A DNA stretch of 64,000 nt from positions 806,001 to 870,000 of the forward strand of contig JADNYV010000002.1 in assembly GCA_015501055.1 (NCBI GenBank), written 5' to 3'. The notes beneath the pieces were generated by a model. It saw only the letters and a list, made by a program, of their open reading frames with translations. It ran no database searches and was not told the DNA's origin. The DNA is from Mucidula mucida (taxonomy: Eukaryota > Basidiomycota > Agaricomycetes > Agaricales > Physalacriaceae). This document shows positions 49,601 through 62,373 of the stretch, piece after piece (the first letter of the stretch is position 1; the number at the start of each line of letters is the position of its first letter). Made by a program: the position numbers and the translations under genes.

Positions 49601-51190
49601 GAAGTCCTTCGGCTGTTTCACCCCAGCAACCTACTTTCAGTGGGGCTGAGGTGAAGTATGACGTCCCCTCCACATCCACTGACCAGAGTGCAGTTCCTCC
49701 AAGGGACATGTCTACGCCTAAACCCTACCGCCATCCAATATTGACGGACCTATTGACTTCACCGACGAACAACGCGAAGTACATGTCGGCTGTTCAGAAA
49801 TCGGGCTCTACTCCGTGGGATTACGACGTGCGCCAGCAATCTCTCAGCGCCCAGGAACAATCGCATGTTACCCAACATCCGCAATCTCTAAGAAGAGCAG
49901 ACCCCCTTCAAGAGGCATCGAGAGATGTGCCCCACGTTCAATCGACAGCATTTGCGATACCTGCACACCCTGAAGCTCATATTACACGGACTGCTCCCAT
50001 TGTGGAAGCTGAGGCCCCTTCATTGCATATGCACAGAGCGGGCGCGTCGACTTCTGCGATCGACTCTAGTAGGCACAAGGTTCCTACAGAAGGCGGCTGG
50101 AAGAATTCATCACCCAAATCATCACAACCTGCGTATGGCACAGATCACAGTGATAACACCCCGCCTGGCCCATCATCGTCTGTACCACCATCTTCCAACA
50201 CAATCCCTCCGTCTAGACCCGTCACGACCTCATATGACTCTTATGCCCCTCCCTTCAACTCTGTTTCCACTAGCAATGTACCACCACCATCACAAGCTGT
50301 CCACCGCCCGTCTGCCCCTTCTTATACCTCGTCGTCGCAACTCCACCAACAGAACAGTGTATTATTACCCCAAAATACCCATGTAGCAACAGCGTCCACC
50401 ACTCAAACAGGACCATCCTCCATCAGCCTTTCTCGTCCAGTGGCGTCGACCTCCCAACCTCGGCATACAGCACCGACTGCAATGGCGCGTACACCATCTC
50501 ATGATTCTATAATGAAAACCCCTTCGTCCTTAGCGCCGTCCGTGTTAAAGAAAACACCGTCACGGACGTCCATCTCCGGTTCTCTTGGTTCTCAGACTCA
50601 AGAGTCAAAAAAGAAGAGTTTTCTGGGAAGGTTTAGGTCAAAAGCTGCATCCACGCCGGCTCCCGTGCCAGCGACTTTGGTGTCGTCCAACGCTGTCTCT
50701 CAGGAGGAACATCCAAGTAATGTTACGAGCACGAAGAAGCCGTTGTCATCAAGAGTAGCAGTGCCGCCTCCCATTTCCGCTCCCCCTCATCAGACTATGC
50801 AGTCTGGGTCCAACTTGCATCACTCGTCATCATTTACTCCCTTCAAATATCTTTCCTCCAAAAGACATCGTACTGTCTCGGGCGCTTCGCTTGAGGCGGT
50901 CAATGGGACAGCTGTAAGTAGTCCTCACTTGCCTGACATCTGGGCTAAATGTTCTTTTGTAGACGAATACCGTTGTTGGATCACCTACGGCGTCAATGCT
51001 GAGTTCGAACCCTGCGCCGCCTCCGCCTGTACGCGATCCTGTTGTCGCTGCCAGAGAGTGGAGCAACGCAGAGAGCAGTCATCGTCGTAATGGAAAACTC
51101 AAAGTGCAGAGGCCGGGTGTGGTATTTGAGTTGAAGGATGAGCATCCTCCTGAAGACAAGCCCAAGTTACGGGTTAGCCGGAGGCGTTAA
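46665..51190 (+). CDS. large disordered R/E/S/P-rich unknown protein
   Basis: I cannot assign a function. The protein starts MKSFFQHRKQDKPTESATKP. It has three repeats of a W-containing motif (AYKIWIPPSQPS, PEFWMPPTSED, PQVWLPPDPLKK), each preceded by basic or serine-rich sequence. A long R/E/D/K charged tract (about 47460-47860) follows. After five short introns between 47978 and 48990 a very long Ser/Pro/Thr-rich exon runs to 50911. It contains FSGAEVKYDVPST, PYRHPILTDLLTSPTNN and a basic SKKKSFLGRFRSKAAS. The last exon gives VVFELKDEHPPEDKPKLRVS and ends at 51190. Composition suggests an intrinsically disordered nuclear or cytoskeletal scaffold with many phospho-sites; that is inference. 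Confidence 0.7.
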
Positions 51191-51324
51191 ATGTATGTAT
51201 GTATATCTCAAGTAATATTTTATGTATGATATAGGGCTGTACTGTAACTTTAATGGTTAGAAGTATGGGGAGCGTGAATGTGACTGACGCGTGACAGTTC
51301 GCGTTTCCATTTACTCTCATCATC

Positions 51325-53144
51325 ATGTTCAAAGCCAGCGCTCAGGCCGTCCCGGAGAGTAAACCCTCGACTTATGGCTTCAGCAGTCGCGTCAACAATC
51401 TTGAATATCCGCATCGTCTCAACTTGTATGTTGTATTCACACTGCGCGACGCGGCTCACCCCTTTGATAGCTACGACAAGCCGCCGTTGTTCGACGTTAC
51501 GCTGGAGGAATTTGAGCGATGTGCCTCGACAGACTACGCATATTAGCCGAAATTGAGTCTTCTTCTGCGCGTGGTCGGTCTTGGGACGACACAAAGACGG
51601 TAATCGGGGACCAATGCAAGAAATACCTGCCTTTGAGTGCGACGTCGGCGATAAGCGTCGACAGAGATACGGAGAGGCGGAAGGATCACTTGGGCCATTT
51701 CGTGTTGCGGCTAGCCTTCTGTCGCTCGTGAGTACCGCGACGACCGTGCGATGTTATCTCACTCGTGAGTAGAGATGATTTGCGACAACGATTTATCAAG
51801 GCCGAGTCAACTCTTTTCCGATTACGCTATGATACAGACGGCGTTGAAGAAAGAAAAGAGTTCTTGGGCACTCGGAACTTTAATTGGATAGCTGTGCGTC
51901 TACTTGGATTCGTCCTACTATAATGTGCTCACCACGCTGTGTGCAGGTGTCTAAGGAAGAAAAATCAAATTATAGTGAACAACTGCTGGCGGCTTACCAG
52001 GGCTTTAAGAACGAAACAGAGAAACAGAATGCTTTCAAAAGCGACACGTTCTACAAGGTCGGTCGACGTGTTATCAGAAAAAGACGCGCTTTGATGGGGG
52101 TGTAGGTGAAATGGACGCGTGTTCCGGACCTCGTGAAGAAGCGCAAGGTGTTTCTGAAAGCTGGATGGGCTTACGTTCCTGGACGCGAACAATCCAGTAT
52201 TGTATTCCAGGCATTTGAGTCGGAATTGGAGAAAGCCTTGTTAGTGCGTATTCAGTTATTGTTCTCCGGCTCGATCTCTGAATTCTGACAAGATGACTGC
52301 AAAATCTCTACCACGCTTGGACGAGGATACACGGCTACTGCCTGTTCTGAACAATCTATCTCAAGGATTCATGGCGGGTGTCTCCTCAGATTGGGGCGGT
52401 TCAGGAACAGAAGTAGACGGCGACAAGATCACGGCCGACATGATAGATGGTTACGCTAAGAAACATTTTCCTCTATGCATGCGGAGTATGCACAGCCAAC
52501 TGATGCGCGATCATCATCTCAAGCATTTTGGTCGCCTAGATTATGGGCTATTCTTGAAGGTAAGTAAAGGTGGTGAGGTTGTTCAAGCCAGTCTGACGGA
52601 TATGCATAGAGACTCGGTGTCAGTTTAGAAGAAGCTCTCATCTTCTGGAGAAAATCCTTTATGGGCGGTAAAGTGACGGATGACAGGTTTAACAAAGAGT
52701 ACGCGTACAACGTCCGTCACTCGTATGGTAAAGAGGGAAAACGCGCCGATTATCCTGCAAAGACGTAAGTTGTCCGTCCTGTAGATGCGTCATGTCTGAT
52801 ATGGTTGCAGTTGTATGCAGCTCTTGACTGGTAGTAGTGAATACGGATGTCCGTATCGCTTCCTCACTCCGGAGAACTTGCAGACGAGTCTCGTGTCCGC
52901 GTACGCGCCTCTTGGATTGCAGCACTCTGATCTGCCGGAGATACTGCATACGAAGAAGGATAGCAAGTTCCATCTTGGTTGCACACGCGTGTTCGAAATA
53001 ACGCACGCTAGTTGTGGTGTTAAGAAAGGAGAGGGCGTAGGTGCTGGGGAGACTGTGTCGCATCCGAACCAATACGCGTTGCGAAGTATAGAGTTGGAGA
53101 AGGCCAAGGATGGTAGAGGGACAGCGATGGATGTTGACGGTTAG
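51325..53144 (+). CDS. PRI2: DNA primase large subunit (iron-sulfur, PRI2)
   Basis: This subunit of the DNA polymerase alpha-primase complex helps start replication primers. It starts MFKASAQAVPESKP at 51325. The first intron joins RLN and FYDKPPLFDVTLEEFE. Next are RLRILAEIE, DDTKTVIGDQCKKYLPLS, RRKDHLGHFVLRLAFCRS, RQRFIKAESTLFRLRYDT and GTRNFNWIA. The C-terminal Fe-S domain is HFPLCMRSMHSQLMRDHHLK, GRLDYGLFLK | LGVSLEEALIFWRKSF and KEYAYNVRHSYGKEGKRADY. Four cysteines are placed as in the family: FPLCM, AKTCM, YGCPY and LGCTR. Near 51530 one C of a CCC run is missing: TGTGCCTCGAC versus the frame continuing LDRLRILAEIE. The stop is at 53142-53144. Confidence 0.93.
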
Positions 53145-53279
53145 ATGAGTAGTTTTGTGTACACTTTATTATACTACTGCCTGCCGGAAATTCACCGCAA
53201 GTCCGGGGTCACCACGTGTTTATAATTTGTACTAGCAGAGCTTGACTAGTGACCACCATCGCTAACTCCTCTTTCCGTC

Positions 53280-54111
53280 ATGAGCCAAAGAAAACCATCG
53301 ACCGTCACGAATTCTCATGTTGTTGATGACAAAAAGGCAGAGGCCTTGCACCAATACCAGGACTCGGATGGCCATTTCTCCCTCGTCAGGTAGACTCCCT
53401 AATTAGCCCTGTCCTCGCCTCCTCTCACGCCTTTTTTTCAGAAATTTCCGTCTCGCAGATCTTGTTACCATTATGAATGGCGTCTGTGGATCATTTTCCA
53501 TATTCTCTTCCGCCCGCTACCTTGTCTCAAACGACTCGGACTATCTCTGGATGGCCCTATGGTGTCCTCTTGCCGGTCTCATGTTCGACTTTATGGACGG
53601 AAAAGTGGCTCGGTGGAGAAAGTCAAGCAGCATGCTCGGTCAGGAGCTAGACAGTCTTGCCGACCTCGTCAGTACCCCTCCACTAACACGCAATGAACTC
53701 CATGTTGATTCCAAGAATATCTAGATCTCATTTGGCGTAGCACCGGCTTTGCTAGCGTTCGTCGTCGGACTGAGGACTTATCTAGACACCGTCATGTTGA
53801 CCTGCTTCATATGTTGTGGTCTTGCGAGGCTCGCGCGCTTCAACGCGACTGTCGCCCTCGTGCCGAAAGACACGGCAGGCAAGGCAAAATATTTCGAAGG
53901 CCTTCCCATTCCATCATCTCTAGTCCTCGTTGGAACCCTTGCGTATTGGGTCAAGCAAGGCTGGATTGAAGGACAGCAGGGTATTCCGTTCGGAACAATC
54001 ACTTTGTGGGGAGATGATGGAGGGCGCGGGGAGTTGCATGTCGTCAGTGCTGTCTTCGGAGCGTGGGCTGCAGCAATGGTCAGCAAAACACTGCGCGTCC
54101 CAAAGATTTAA
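53280..54111 (+). CDS. CHO1: CDP-diacylglycerol-serine O-phosphatidyltransferase (PS synthase)
   Basis: Makes phosphatidylserine from CDP-diacylglycerol and serine in the ER membrane. It starts [20 protein letters not shown] at 53280. After one intron it reads [20 protein letters not shown]. The CDP-alcohol phosphotransferase signature is complete: [20 protein letters not shown] followed by ELDSLAD. A second intron ends before [20 protein letters not shown]. Then [40 protein letters not shown] and a last membrane segment follow, ending [10 protein letters not shown] at 54111. Length and hydrophobic profile match fungal Cho1. No frame damage was seen. Confidence 0.94.
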
Positions 54112-54985
54112 GATTATATTAGGTGTCTTCTTCGTCGAGCAACGAACTTTCCTAATGTACCAGTTTCAACATTGGAGCTGTAATCCGGTACACAGACGAA
54201 ATGACGACTTGATTTGGAGTAACGTTCCTGCAGTGCTTGGGTAACAGAACATCGCTGGGAACCTCAAGGAGTTCTGGATGCCAACACCATCCACACCGTT
54301 TACCCTCTCATTATCGCCGTAGAGTGGCGTCTCGTTTCGTAAACTGCGTTAGGCATCACGCCAGTGATGACGCGGATCGAATTCGTGGTTCGCACCATCA
54401 GGTTTTCGCGTGCGTGCGCGCTCGATTTGCATAGGAACCTGAAATGAGAATGGAGGGAGTCAGACCCACTTTACTGAGAGATATTTACGTGACGCCTGAA
54501 CCTATACGTCGTTCATCTGCGCGCGCCAGTCCACTGCAAATAATCGTCACATCTTTTCCAGTGGTTCTCCGCCATGGTGGGTAACTGAATACAATCCGCA
54601 AGTACACGAACGCGTCGTGATGAAGGAGCAGAAAATGTTTTTCCAATGCATGCAGAAGATATCAATATAGAAGGACCAGTAATACAGCCATATATAATCT
54701 AAGTAAGTAACAGATTGTGTGAAGATAGATTGTAGCGCGACGAGGGAATGTTAACTTCTTGGACTGGGTATGAGTGAGTGTGGGTGATTATGTATCAAAC
54801 GCAAGACTGGAATGGAACGAATGAGCGTGAAGGGCCGGCGTATCATAGCAAGAGGATATAGAGGAAAGCATGTGAATGAATGAGAGTATGATGTGAGGTA
54901 TAATAAGTATCGTATAATAGGGATATATAATAGATGACGGACAGCAGAAAGGAAAAGCAATCATGATAAAAAAAAATCCTAAACC
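54112..54985. other. convergent intergenic stretch
   Basis: This lies between the PS synthase and RhoGEF stop codons. The right half is A/T-rich, with 3' UTR character. No gene or repeat is visible. Confidence 0.5.
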
Positions 54986-57982
54986 TTAAGCGTTATTCAG
55001 TGAAGGGTCCTTTGCGAGCATCTGGCGGTATAGACCCACCCCGGAATCCTCGCTCGGCGCTGGACTCGCCAACTTCACTGCACTAGCACCTGCTCCAGCA
55101 GGCCGCACACTAGCCGCTGCACTCGTCTGACTGGTATTCCGCACGCGCTTCACTGGCGTGGGTCCTCTCGTGTTCGCATTCCACTCTGGCTTGGTACTCG
55201 TCGACTTCATCGAGTATTCACCCTGGCGCGAGCTAATCCCCGTCCTACGACTTGCGGGTCGGGTCGCCGTGCTACCGCCCTCGGAGACCAATCGGCTCCC
55301 GAATTTGGCATTTGCAGATGACTCGCGCGCATATGACGAGGGTACACCTCCTCGCCGCGGATGGGAGACAGCAAGACGTCCCTTGTTAGGAAGGACAGGC
55401 TTCTGTACCGTGACTTTATCTGCACCCCAGTAGGAGAAGGACATTTTCGACTTGCGATCCGAGTCGTCCGATTCTGCGCCACCGTCTTCATCGTCTTCGC
55501 GATCAGGTGGTAAAGGTATAATGCGCGGCTGTGTCGCCAGGTGTGAACGTGTCCGAGCAACGCTAATCCTACTATCAAGCAAGGTTCGTTGTCGGCAAGA
55601 AAGTACGTACTCTTCCATGGATACAACACCCTCTCTGGGCTGCACAACATCCCCTATAGCCCATGTCTCAATCTAGGCCATCGTTAATGAAGAGATCATC
55701 TCTCAAAGGTAGTACGAACCTTGATAAATTTGTACAAATTCCTCGGTCTCGTGTGTGAACCCCTTCGTCCGGTCGTGGCATATTTTGCCTTGCCCTGCAA
55801 CTCTGGCAAACTGTTTGTCCTTGAATTGGTCGCAGCAATCATCGGGAGGGACGTGGTCCCCGTCTTCTGGCACTGCAACACCACATCATTGAACACCACG
55901 AACCACAAATCTTTTTTCTGCGAGCCTAGCACATCGCTGAGCTTCCGCAAACTACTTCTCCCCTTGACAGTCTTAGCTGTCGGCGTGGGACTTTTGGAGG
56001 GGGATACCGCTAGTGGACATTGCCGCTCCTCCACTAATATCCTGGACGGCTTCGGCAGTGCTAGTTGCCTAACCTTATCAAGTCCTTCAATCCGAGCGAA
56101 GACGTCTCTTGTCTTGTCTCGCTCTTCTTTCTGTATCTTCTCGTCTTCTATGCTCCTGACGATCGTCTCCACCTCGGCCACCATCTGTAGGGTGCTCTCG
56201 TACTCAAAAGTACTCGGGTCGGTGTGGAAAAGTAAGTTTTGGAAGAGTAGGGGATATTTCAACAGACGTTGGAAGGGTTTTGAGAGTGTGATGGCAAGTC
56301 CAGTCTCGCCTTTGTCGGAAGCGTTCTCTTCGAGTTTTCGCAGAAACCGACAGACCTTGTTCCACTCTGCGACATCCTGATTCTTCGGCTTTTTAGTGGA
56401 CGTGTTGTTTAAAGCACTGTCTACCTGCTCCAGGGCACGCTCAAGATGTAGAACGTATGTGGCATAGCCATGGAAGATATCAGCCTATGGAAATTTAGAT
56501 CACGATAAAGAAACAACAATCGTGAACTCACATTCGAGACGAAAACGTCTGCCAGACTTCGCACGAGCGGATATTGGTCGTCGTAGCGTTTCTTGAGGCT
56601 CTCGGAGAGACGTTTGTGTCCATCCAGCACGCCACTGTCGACCACTTGCAAGCAGATCCTCAGATCCTCCGGCAGCTGATGCGGAGCAATCGAATCGCCG
56701 AACGGATTTGGGGCATCGCTCTTTTTGGACTTGCGTAGCATTGGGGTCGCCGGCTGCTTTTTGGATGAAGGACTCTGGCTGGTTTGATCTGCAATGGACT
56801 GTCGGCCTAGTGATTGGGTGGAAGAGGCCAATTGCTGTGATCTTGGAGGAGGGGCGGGGAGAGAATGATGGGAACGCGAACCAGAAGGAAACGGTACAGA
56901 CTTTGCTGTGCGTGTGACGGTAGACCTGTAGGGTGAGCGAGGATGGTTGTGCTTGGCGGCCTGGCGCTGCTTATTTGTCGGGCTCGAGTAGCCCTTGCCC
57001 ATCCGGTCATCAGCTTCGTCGTCATCGTCGCTATCCATGGAATCAGCATCTAGGAGTGGAGTGGGTGGAGTGGGGGACATGAACCGCGCTGCGATTGGGG
57101 GAAGGTGGTCCGAACTTTCGACTGGAGGAGAGTCTGAACGATAAAAGTCGTAATCTAAGTTTGGAGTGGACGAGCCTATGGGCGACGCAGAGGTTGAGGC
57201 AAATGGGTGGAGAAGCGGGTCAATAAAAGTATCCTTCATCTTGACGAGTTCCTGGACATATCGCTCCTCGCTCTGTATGATTTCAAAAAGTACCTCCTGC
57301 CGTGTCCGCTCGCGTGAGCCCAGGTTGGAAACAAGGTCATCCTCTGCGACCTCGGACCAGGACTGGGCAGCTAGAATTCTGCTTCCGCTTGTGTTTTCTG
57401 ACATCTGGCTATACGGGGAACCAGAGCGAAGCGAGTGAGAAGACATATCTGGCTTTGCAACGGTCGGAGACGCGGTTCGCGTGCTAGACGATGTTGAGCC
57501 GCGTGGCTCTTTGGCATGGGCAGCATGAAAGCGAGAAACAGAATTTTTTGTAGGAGAGACGACGGGGGGTGGCTGGGGTGTGGGAGATTGTGGAAGGGCA
57601 CGGTCGAGTGACGGGCCTGGTGTCGGGGGCGGGGAGATAAAGGCAACCTTTTTCTGAATTTCTGCAGAGTTGGTAGATGAGGTGGTGGGTTGTTGTGGAT
57701 GGGTTGGAGTTGGAGATGGGGGTGTCGGGGTCGTCGACGATGACGATGATGCTTGGTCGTCGCCGTGCGCCGGGAGAACGCGGGTGCTTAGACGGCCTGA
57801 GACTTGTGGTGAGAGCTCTGGCAAAGGCTTGAAGGACGTGTAGGACGTCGGCGTCGAGGTGACCCGCTGCTTGCATCGTCCTTGTTGGGCGGCCAGGGCT
57901 TCAACGGCGGGAATTTCTCCTTGACAATGGGCTCCTTCTCCTTGTTCCCGCCCAGATGTAGCCTCGAGAAGAAGGCTTTCAT
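54986..57982 (-). CDS. RhoGEF (DH domain) protein
   Basis: This is a guanine nucleotide exchange factor for a Rho-type GTPase. It starts MKAFFSRLHLGGNKEKEPIV at 57982. After KDDASSG the frame shifts by one base (GGG where GGGG would continue VTSTPTSYTSFKPLPELSPQ), a likely homopolymer loss near 57870. A Ser/Pro-rich N-terminus follows. The DH domain starts RQEVLFEIIQSEERYVQELV with MKDTFIDPLLHPF. A 170-residue disordered insert then precedes HQLPEDLRICLQVVDSG, ADIFHGYATYVLHLERALEQ and SKPFQRLLKYPLLFQNLLFH, the last conserved DH helix. A PH-like region (SQKKDLWFVVFNDVVLQCQK, TRPRNLYKFIK, IETWAIGDVVQPREGVVSME) and a basic tail ending AKDPSLNNA follow. The stop is at 54986. The large insert inside the DH domain is unusual. 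Confidence 0.88.
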
Positions 57983-58046
57983 CTTTCTCCGTTGTGGAAT
58001 GAGGCAGGTGTTGGCAACCAAGGGTGAGAGTGATTTGTCAGCCAGG

Positions 58047-58765
58047 ATGAGTTCAATCCATATCCAGCCGGCCCACGCAACTAAACATCTCCCCGTCCTA
58101 GAACACGGCCCGTTTTGCCTTACACAGTCCGATAATGGTCTTTCTAATGGCACCGCTCTCTGGCTTGGTGCACAGGTTCTCAGTGCATACCTCACTGCGC
58201 TCAATCTGCCAGTAGGACGCGCATTAGAACTAGGCAGCGGCATCGGTCTTTCTTCGTAAGAGATATCCCTGCTCTGCCCGTCCTTATAGCTCACACGAGG
58301 CCTCTCTTCAGCTTAACACTTGCTGCCTTGGGCTGGTCAGTCGTCGCCACCGATCTCCCCGATGTTATTGATGCCGTTCTCGCCCAAAACGTCGCAGCCA
58401 ACGATATTCACCAACGAATTCTAGTGCGGCCGCTTGACTGGACCCATTCTCAAGTTCTCACTGAACATCCTCCCTACGATCTGATCATCACCGCCGATAC
58501 CATCTATTCCCCATCTCTTATTCGGCCCCTTCTTGATACCATACATGCCTTTGCCACGCGTTCTCCACGCGCACATCTATTCGTCTGCCTTGAGCAACGG
58601 GACCCTCCCTTGATTGCTTCGTTTTTTGCCCAGGCCCACCAATTAGGTTTCAGAACCGACCAAATTCCCTCCCGCAAGCTCTCAAAGGCTCTAAAGAAGG
58701 CCGGAATAGAATGGCCAAGGGAGGATTGGGAGGGTATCCAGCTTTGGAAACTCAGGCTTTCCTAG
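58047..58765 (+). CDS. METTL21/EFM-type lysine methyltransferase-like protein
   Basis: This is an S-adenosylmethionine-dependent methyltransferase of the Methyltransf_16 family, whose members mostly modify lysines on translation factors and chaperones. It starts MSSIHIQPAHATKHLPVLEH at 58047. Motif I is RALELGSGIGLSS, split by one intron at about 58258-58313. Then LAALGWSVVATDLPDVI, LDWTHSQVL and the post-motif block YDLIITADTIYSPSLIRPLL are present. It ends WEGIQLWKLRLS at 58765. Length of about 220 residues is normal. It is divergent from the RhoGEF gene with 64 bp between start codons. The substrate cannot be told from sequence. Confidence 0.87.
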
Positions 58766-60611
58766 TCCCGCGGATGAATTCTCTTCCATTCCTTCAACAC
58801 CTTCCGAACCTCGACGATCGATAGCTAGCTCATGGGCAAATGCCATATATACATCACGAATTATCCCAGTCTCATGACTGCCACGAAGAACGGGGACGTA
58901 TCAAGCAAGAACATTCCCTTCGAAAGCACCTCATCTACCAACCCATCAGTTCGTTGGCGACTTCTAGCAACCTTGGTTCTGCTCCTTAGACCCCGAGCAG
59001 TCTAGATTCACGTCCACATCTCTCTGCATATCAGGTGTCCTCTGCGTTTCAAATGTGTCTCGAGCATTCGTCTGACTCCGATTCCAAGCCGTCGCCACGA
59101 GCCCCGAAAAGCTAGATCTCTTGAGATACGACAAGAGTTCGGCGTAGACTCGGTATTTTTGTCAGACCACCCGCAGTTTACGTGAGTACGAATCCAGGGC
59201 TACATACTGAACTACACTTGTATGGTACCCATCCAATCTTCAAAACTGGCCGGATGGTAAGCGCGACGCGACGCGCATATTTGTCTATGTTTGAGTCAAC
59301 CAAGTCCTCTATCAAGACACTTCTTCGCACTCAATCGTACGTTGATTACTCCCTTAGAAGCCATTTTGCCCCCCTTCCCTTCCTCCGCACATCTCGTAGT
59401 GGATGAAGGTCTCCAGCGAGTAGCTACGACTCCGCGTCGTGCACACCAATTCTCAACTATAGATATATAACCAGAAGAACACCTTCCATACGTTGAAGAG
59501 GAGAATGATGAGTCTCACCAGTTTACTCAACGCTCGACTAAAGAGAAATAGGCAGCTGTGGACAGCTGAAGATGAAGCATCGCGCTTCATCTAGATGACA
59601 GTGCGACATTGCTCTTGATATTTCCAGAGTACGAATAATTACAGACGGGGCCGATACTACGTTCCCCGTTGACTCGCATACCAGTATCGCCTAGTTGACG
59701 AAATGTACCGGAGTAGAACTCTGAACGTTCTTGAAGAGCTCAATGTCTTCGCCGGTTCAATGTAGTCGTGTTGGCGTCCTCCCGAAGTCGAATCTTAATG
59801 GGGGTGGGTGACCAAGAGCCGCCTTTCCTTTGCACACCTCATCTATAGCTACGTCGTCCAGGTGTATTCATACTAGCCAGTTGCACATCCAGGATAAATC
59901 AGAAGAGGTTTGAAAGAAGTTCTTGAACCGAGGGACCGATGAATGATCTCCAAGTCTTATCCTGTTATCTCTGGTACTACTCTAGCTTTAGTGCTGTGAA
60001 GCTTGCCAACGCGTCAACCGGATGTGATTGTCTCTTAGGCTTGTGTCCTTCACTGCTGCCGGCTAGGAGACGAATCCGACACGAAACCCCAGCGCTCGCG
60101 CAGCCAGAGTAAGTAGCCTTAAACCGGCCGAAGTACTAAAATGTTAGCAGGTAAAACATTCTGCCGCGAGTAGATGGACTGCAACATTGGCATCAATTGT
60201 GATTGGCGAGCGAGGCCCGATTCCCGTTTCCTTGCCTCTCACCATCAACGTCCGATTATTTTTCAGTTTCTTGAATACAATAAGCATCACGTCTCTTCGC
60301 AAGGTTTTATTCTGTCTCTTGGTCTGCCTCCAATCTAGAATTCTTCGAGCCTTTTGGGCGTTATATACCTTCAACTGCGCATGCGCGCCGAAGCGTTGAC
60401 TCCCAGGATCTAATTTTGCCCTTCGTTTTAAACCTTACTGAACATCCATCTACCTCCTGTGAATTATGTCCCTTTCCAAGGCAAACTTAACAGTCACCTG
60501 TCGACATGTATTCCTCAGGCCGGTTCTGCATCATATGCCCTTGGGCACCTGAGCACTTGTGGCATGTTTATAAGATACGTCTCCGCCGTTGAGTCTTGTC
60601 CTATCGCAAAG
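58766..60611. other. 1.85 kb gene-free stretch
   Basis: This is the longest stretch without a gene in the window. Frames here are short (longest about 76 codons) and have no recognisable composition. I found no inverted or tandem repeats by eye. It may hold promoter sequence for the downstream oxygenase, a non-coding transcript, or decayed sequence. Confidence 0.45.
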
Positions 60612-62216
60612 ATGACCCTCGCAGAAACTCCATACGCACCTCACTACACTCCGCCTCCTGCAAGCAAAGAACAATGTACAGTTTCTTACATCGTTTCTGC
60701 TACTGATCCTGTACTCACAGCGCACTAGTGGACTATGCCGACCTTGCTGTTATCGACTTGTCCAAGGCTGCGAGCGAGACAGGCCGTATTGAACTTGCGC
60801 AGCAAATTCGCGGGGCTCTGAAAACGGCAGGGTTCTTCTATGTTGTGAATCATGGACTGTCAACGTCGCAGGCGAGTCCATCGTCTTTGAGCCTCAACAT
60901 ACATGACTTAATGCCAATTTAAGACTCGGCGCATTTTCGATATAGCAGATATTCCTTTCAGTGCAGTCAGCGAAGAAGAAAAACGTTCGTATGCCGCTAA
61001 TATATTGGCCACGGGATCCTATCAAGGCTATAAGTTGCGCCAGTACTGGGTGTGTATCACGTAGTTATTGTCTACGAACCACGAGGTCTGATTGATAGCA
61101 GCACGTTCACAACGGGGTTCGAGACGAAATCGAACACTACAATAGTGAGTTATACTTGCCGATATCTTGTCGCTGGCATCACACATTTTGCAGTTCACCG
61201 TGACATCAACCAACGAGAACATCCGATTTCTCTGCGACCGTATCTTCCAGAAATCCAAGCATTTACAGAGCACAATCACTTCAACGTGCTTCATCCGATC
61301 TTGAGGTCAGTGGTCTTGTAGAGTACAGGTTCAAATATACAGCAGCTAAGATATCCCTGATAGGTGCCTTGCGATGGGACTCGACCTTCCAGAAGAGACA
61401 TTCGTTGAAAAGCACGGCTTCTCGTCGATTGGTGAAACGTGGCGTATGTACTTTGCAGTCCCCACTGTTTCCACCTTCTCACTCCATCATAGTGAGGTTC
61501 CTGAAATAGTAAATCAGAATAGCTGATTGTAGCGTCGTCGTTGACGACAGTCTTACAGTCACCCTCGTTCCGAAGAAGATGAACAGAAATCGGAGAAGGT
61601 TTGGCTTAAAGGTCACACAGGTAGCGCCGCATATCTGAGACAAAAAACTTCGCCACTGACCAACGTACGCGCGAAACAGACTTTGGCTCTATTACGCTAC
61701 TTTACAGTCAACCTGTTTCTGCTCTCCAAATTTTTACGCAGTCTGGAGAGTGGAAATGGATCAAGCATATCGAGAACGCTCTTGTAAGCCATCCTCGGTT
61801 TTTGTTTGTTCGCTACTCATCTAACGTCGTAAAAGATCATTAACATCGGTGATGCTATTGAATGGCTGACAGGCGGGATTTACCGCGCGACCATCCATCG
61901 GTACGTCGGCTGTCCTGTTGATTGTCGCAGTACATGACATGCCGGCAGAGTGCGTCAACCGCCAGACGACCAGCATGGCTACGCACGCCTTGGTGTCATA
62001 TACTTTGCGCAAACGGATGACGATGTCAAGCTCGTTCCTCTTCCTGCCCTTCGTGGCATTGGACCTGGCAATCATTTCACGGATGAAGAAGCCCCGACTA
62101 TGGAGATGCATAGGAAGGGCCGTGCAATGGCGTATGGTCAGACTCAGACGACAAAGAGCGAAGGCAATGTGGAGGAAGAGGTAATCAATGGAATCGTCGT
62201 GAAGCATTACAACTGA
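60612..62216 (+). CDS. 2-oxoglutarate/Fe(II)-dependent dioxygenase (isopenicillin-N-synthase-like)
   Basis: This is a non-heme iron oxygenase of the DIOX_N plus 2OG-FeII_Oxy type. It starts MTLAETPYAPHYTPPPASKE at 60612. The N-terminal domain reads DYADLAVIDLSKAASETGRI, QQIRGALKTAGFFYVVNHGL, FDIADIPFSAVSEEEKRSYA and TGSYQGYKLRQYW. Middle exons give NQREHPISLRPYLPEIQAFT, HNHFNVLHPILR and CLAMGLDLPEETFVEKHGFS. The iron site is KGHT | DFGSITLLYSQPVSALQ (HxD across an intron) and, distally, GGIYRATIHRV (second His). YARLGVIYFAQTDDD supplies the arginine that binds 2-oxoglutarate. The stop is at 62214-62216. Eight or more short introns. The substrate is unknown. It is convergent with pirin. Confidence 0.88.
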
Positions 62217-62373
62217 GGCGAGTTGATGTGAGAGTAATTGATATGGACTTTGTACAGAGTAGTGGATTAAGTAGGAAATATGCCTCAATCATGACTGTTT
62301 TACTTATGGAGCGCAAGGGGTAGAGAAGTCGTTGTACAAACGTTGAAACGATTTAATATAGAGGGAAGTACTA

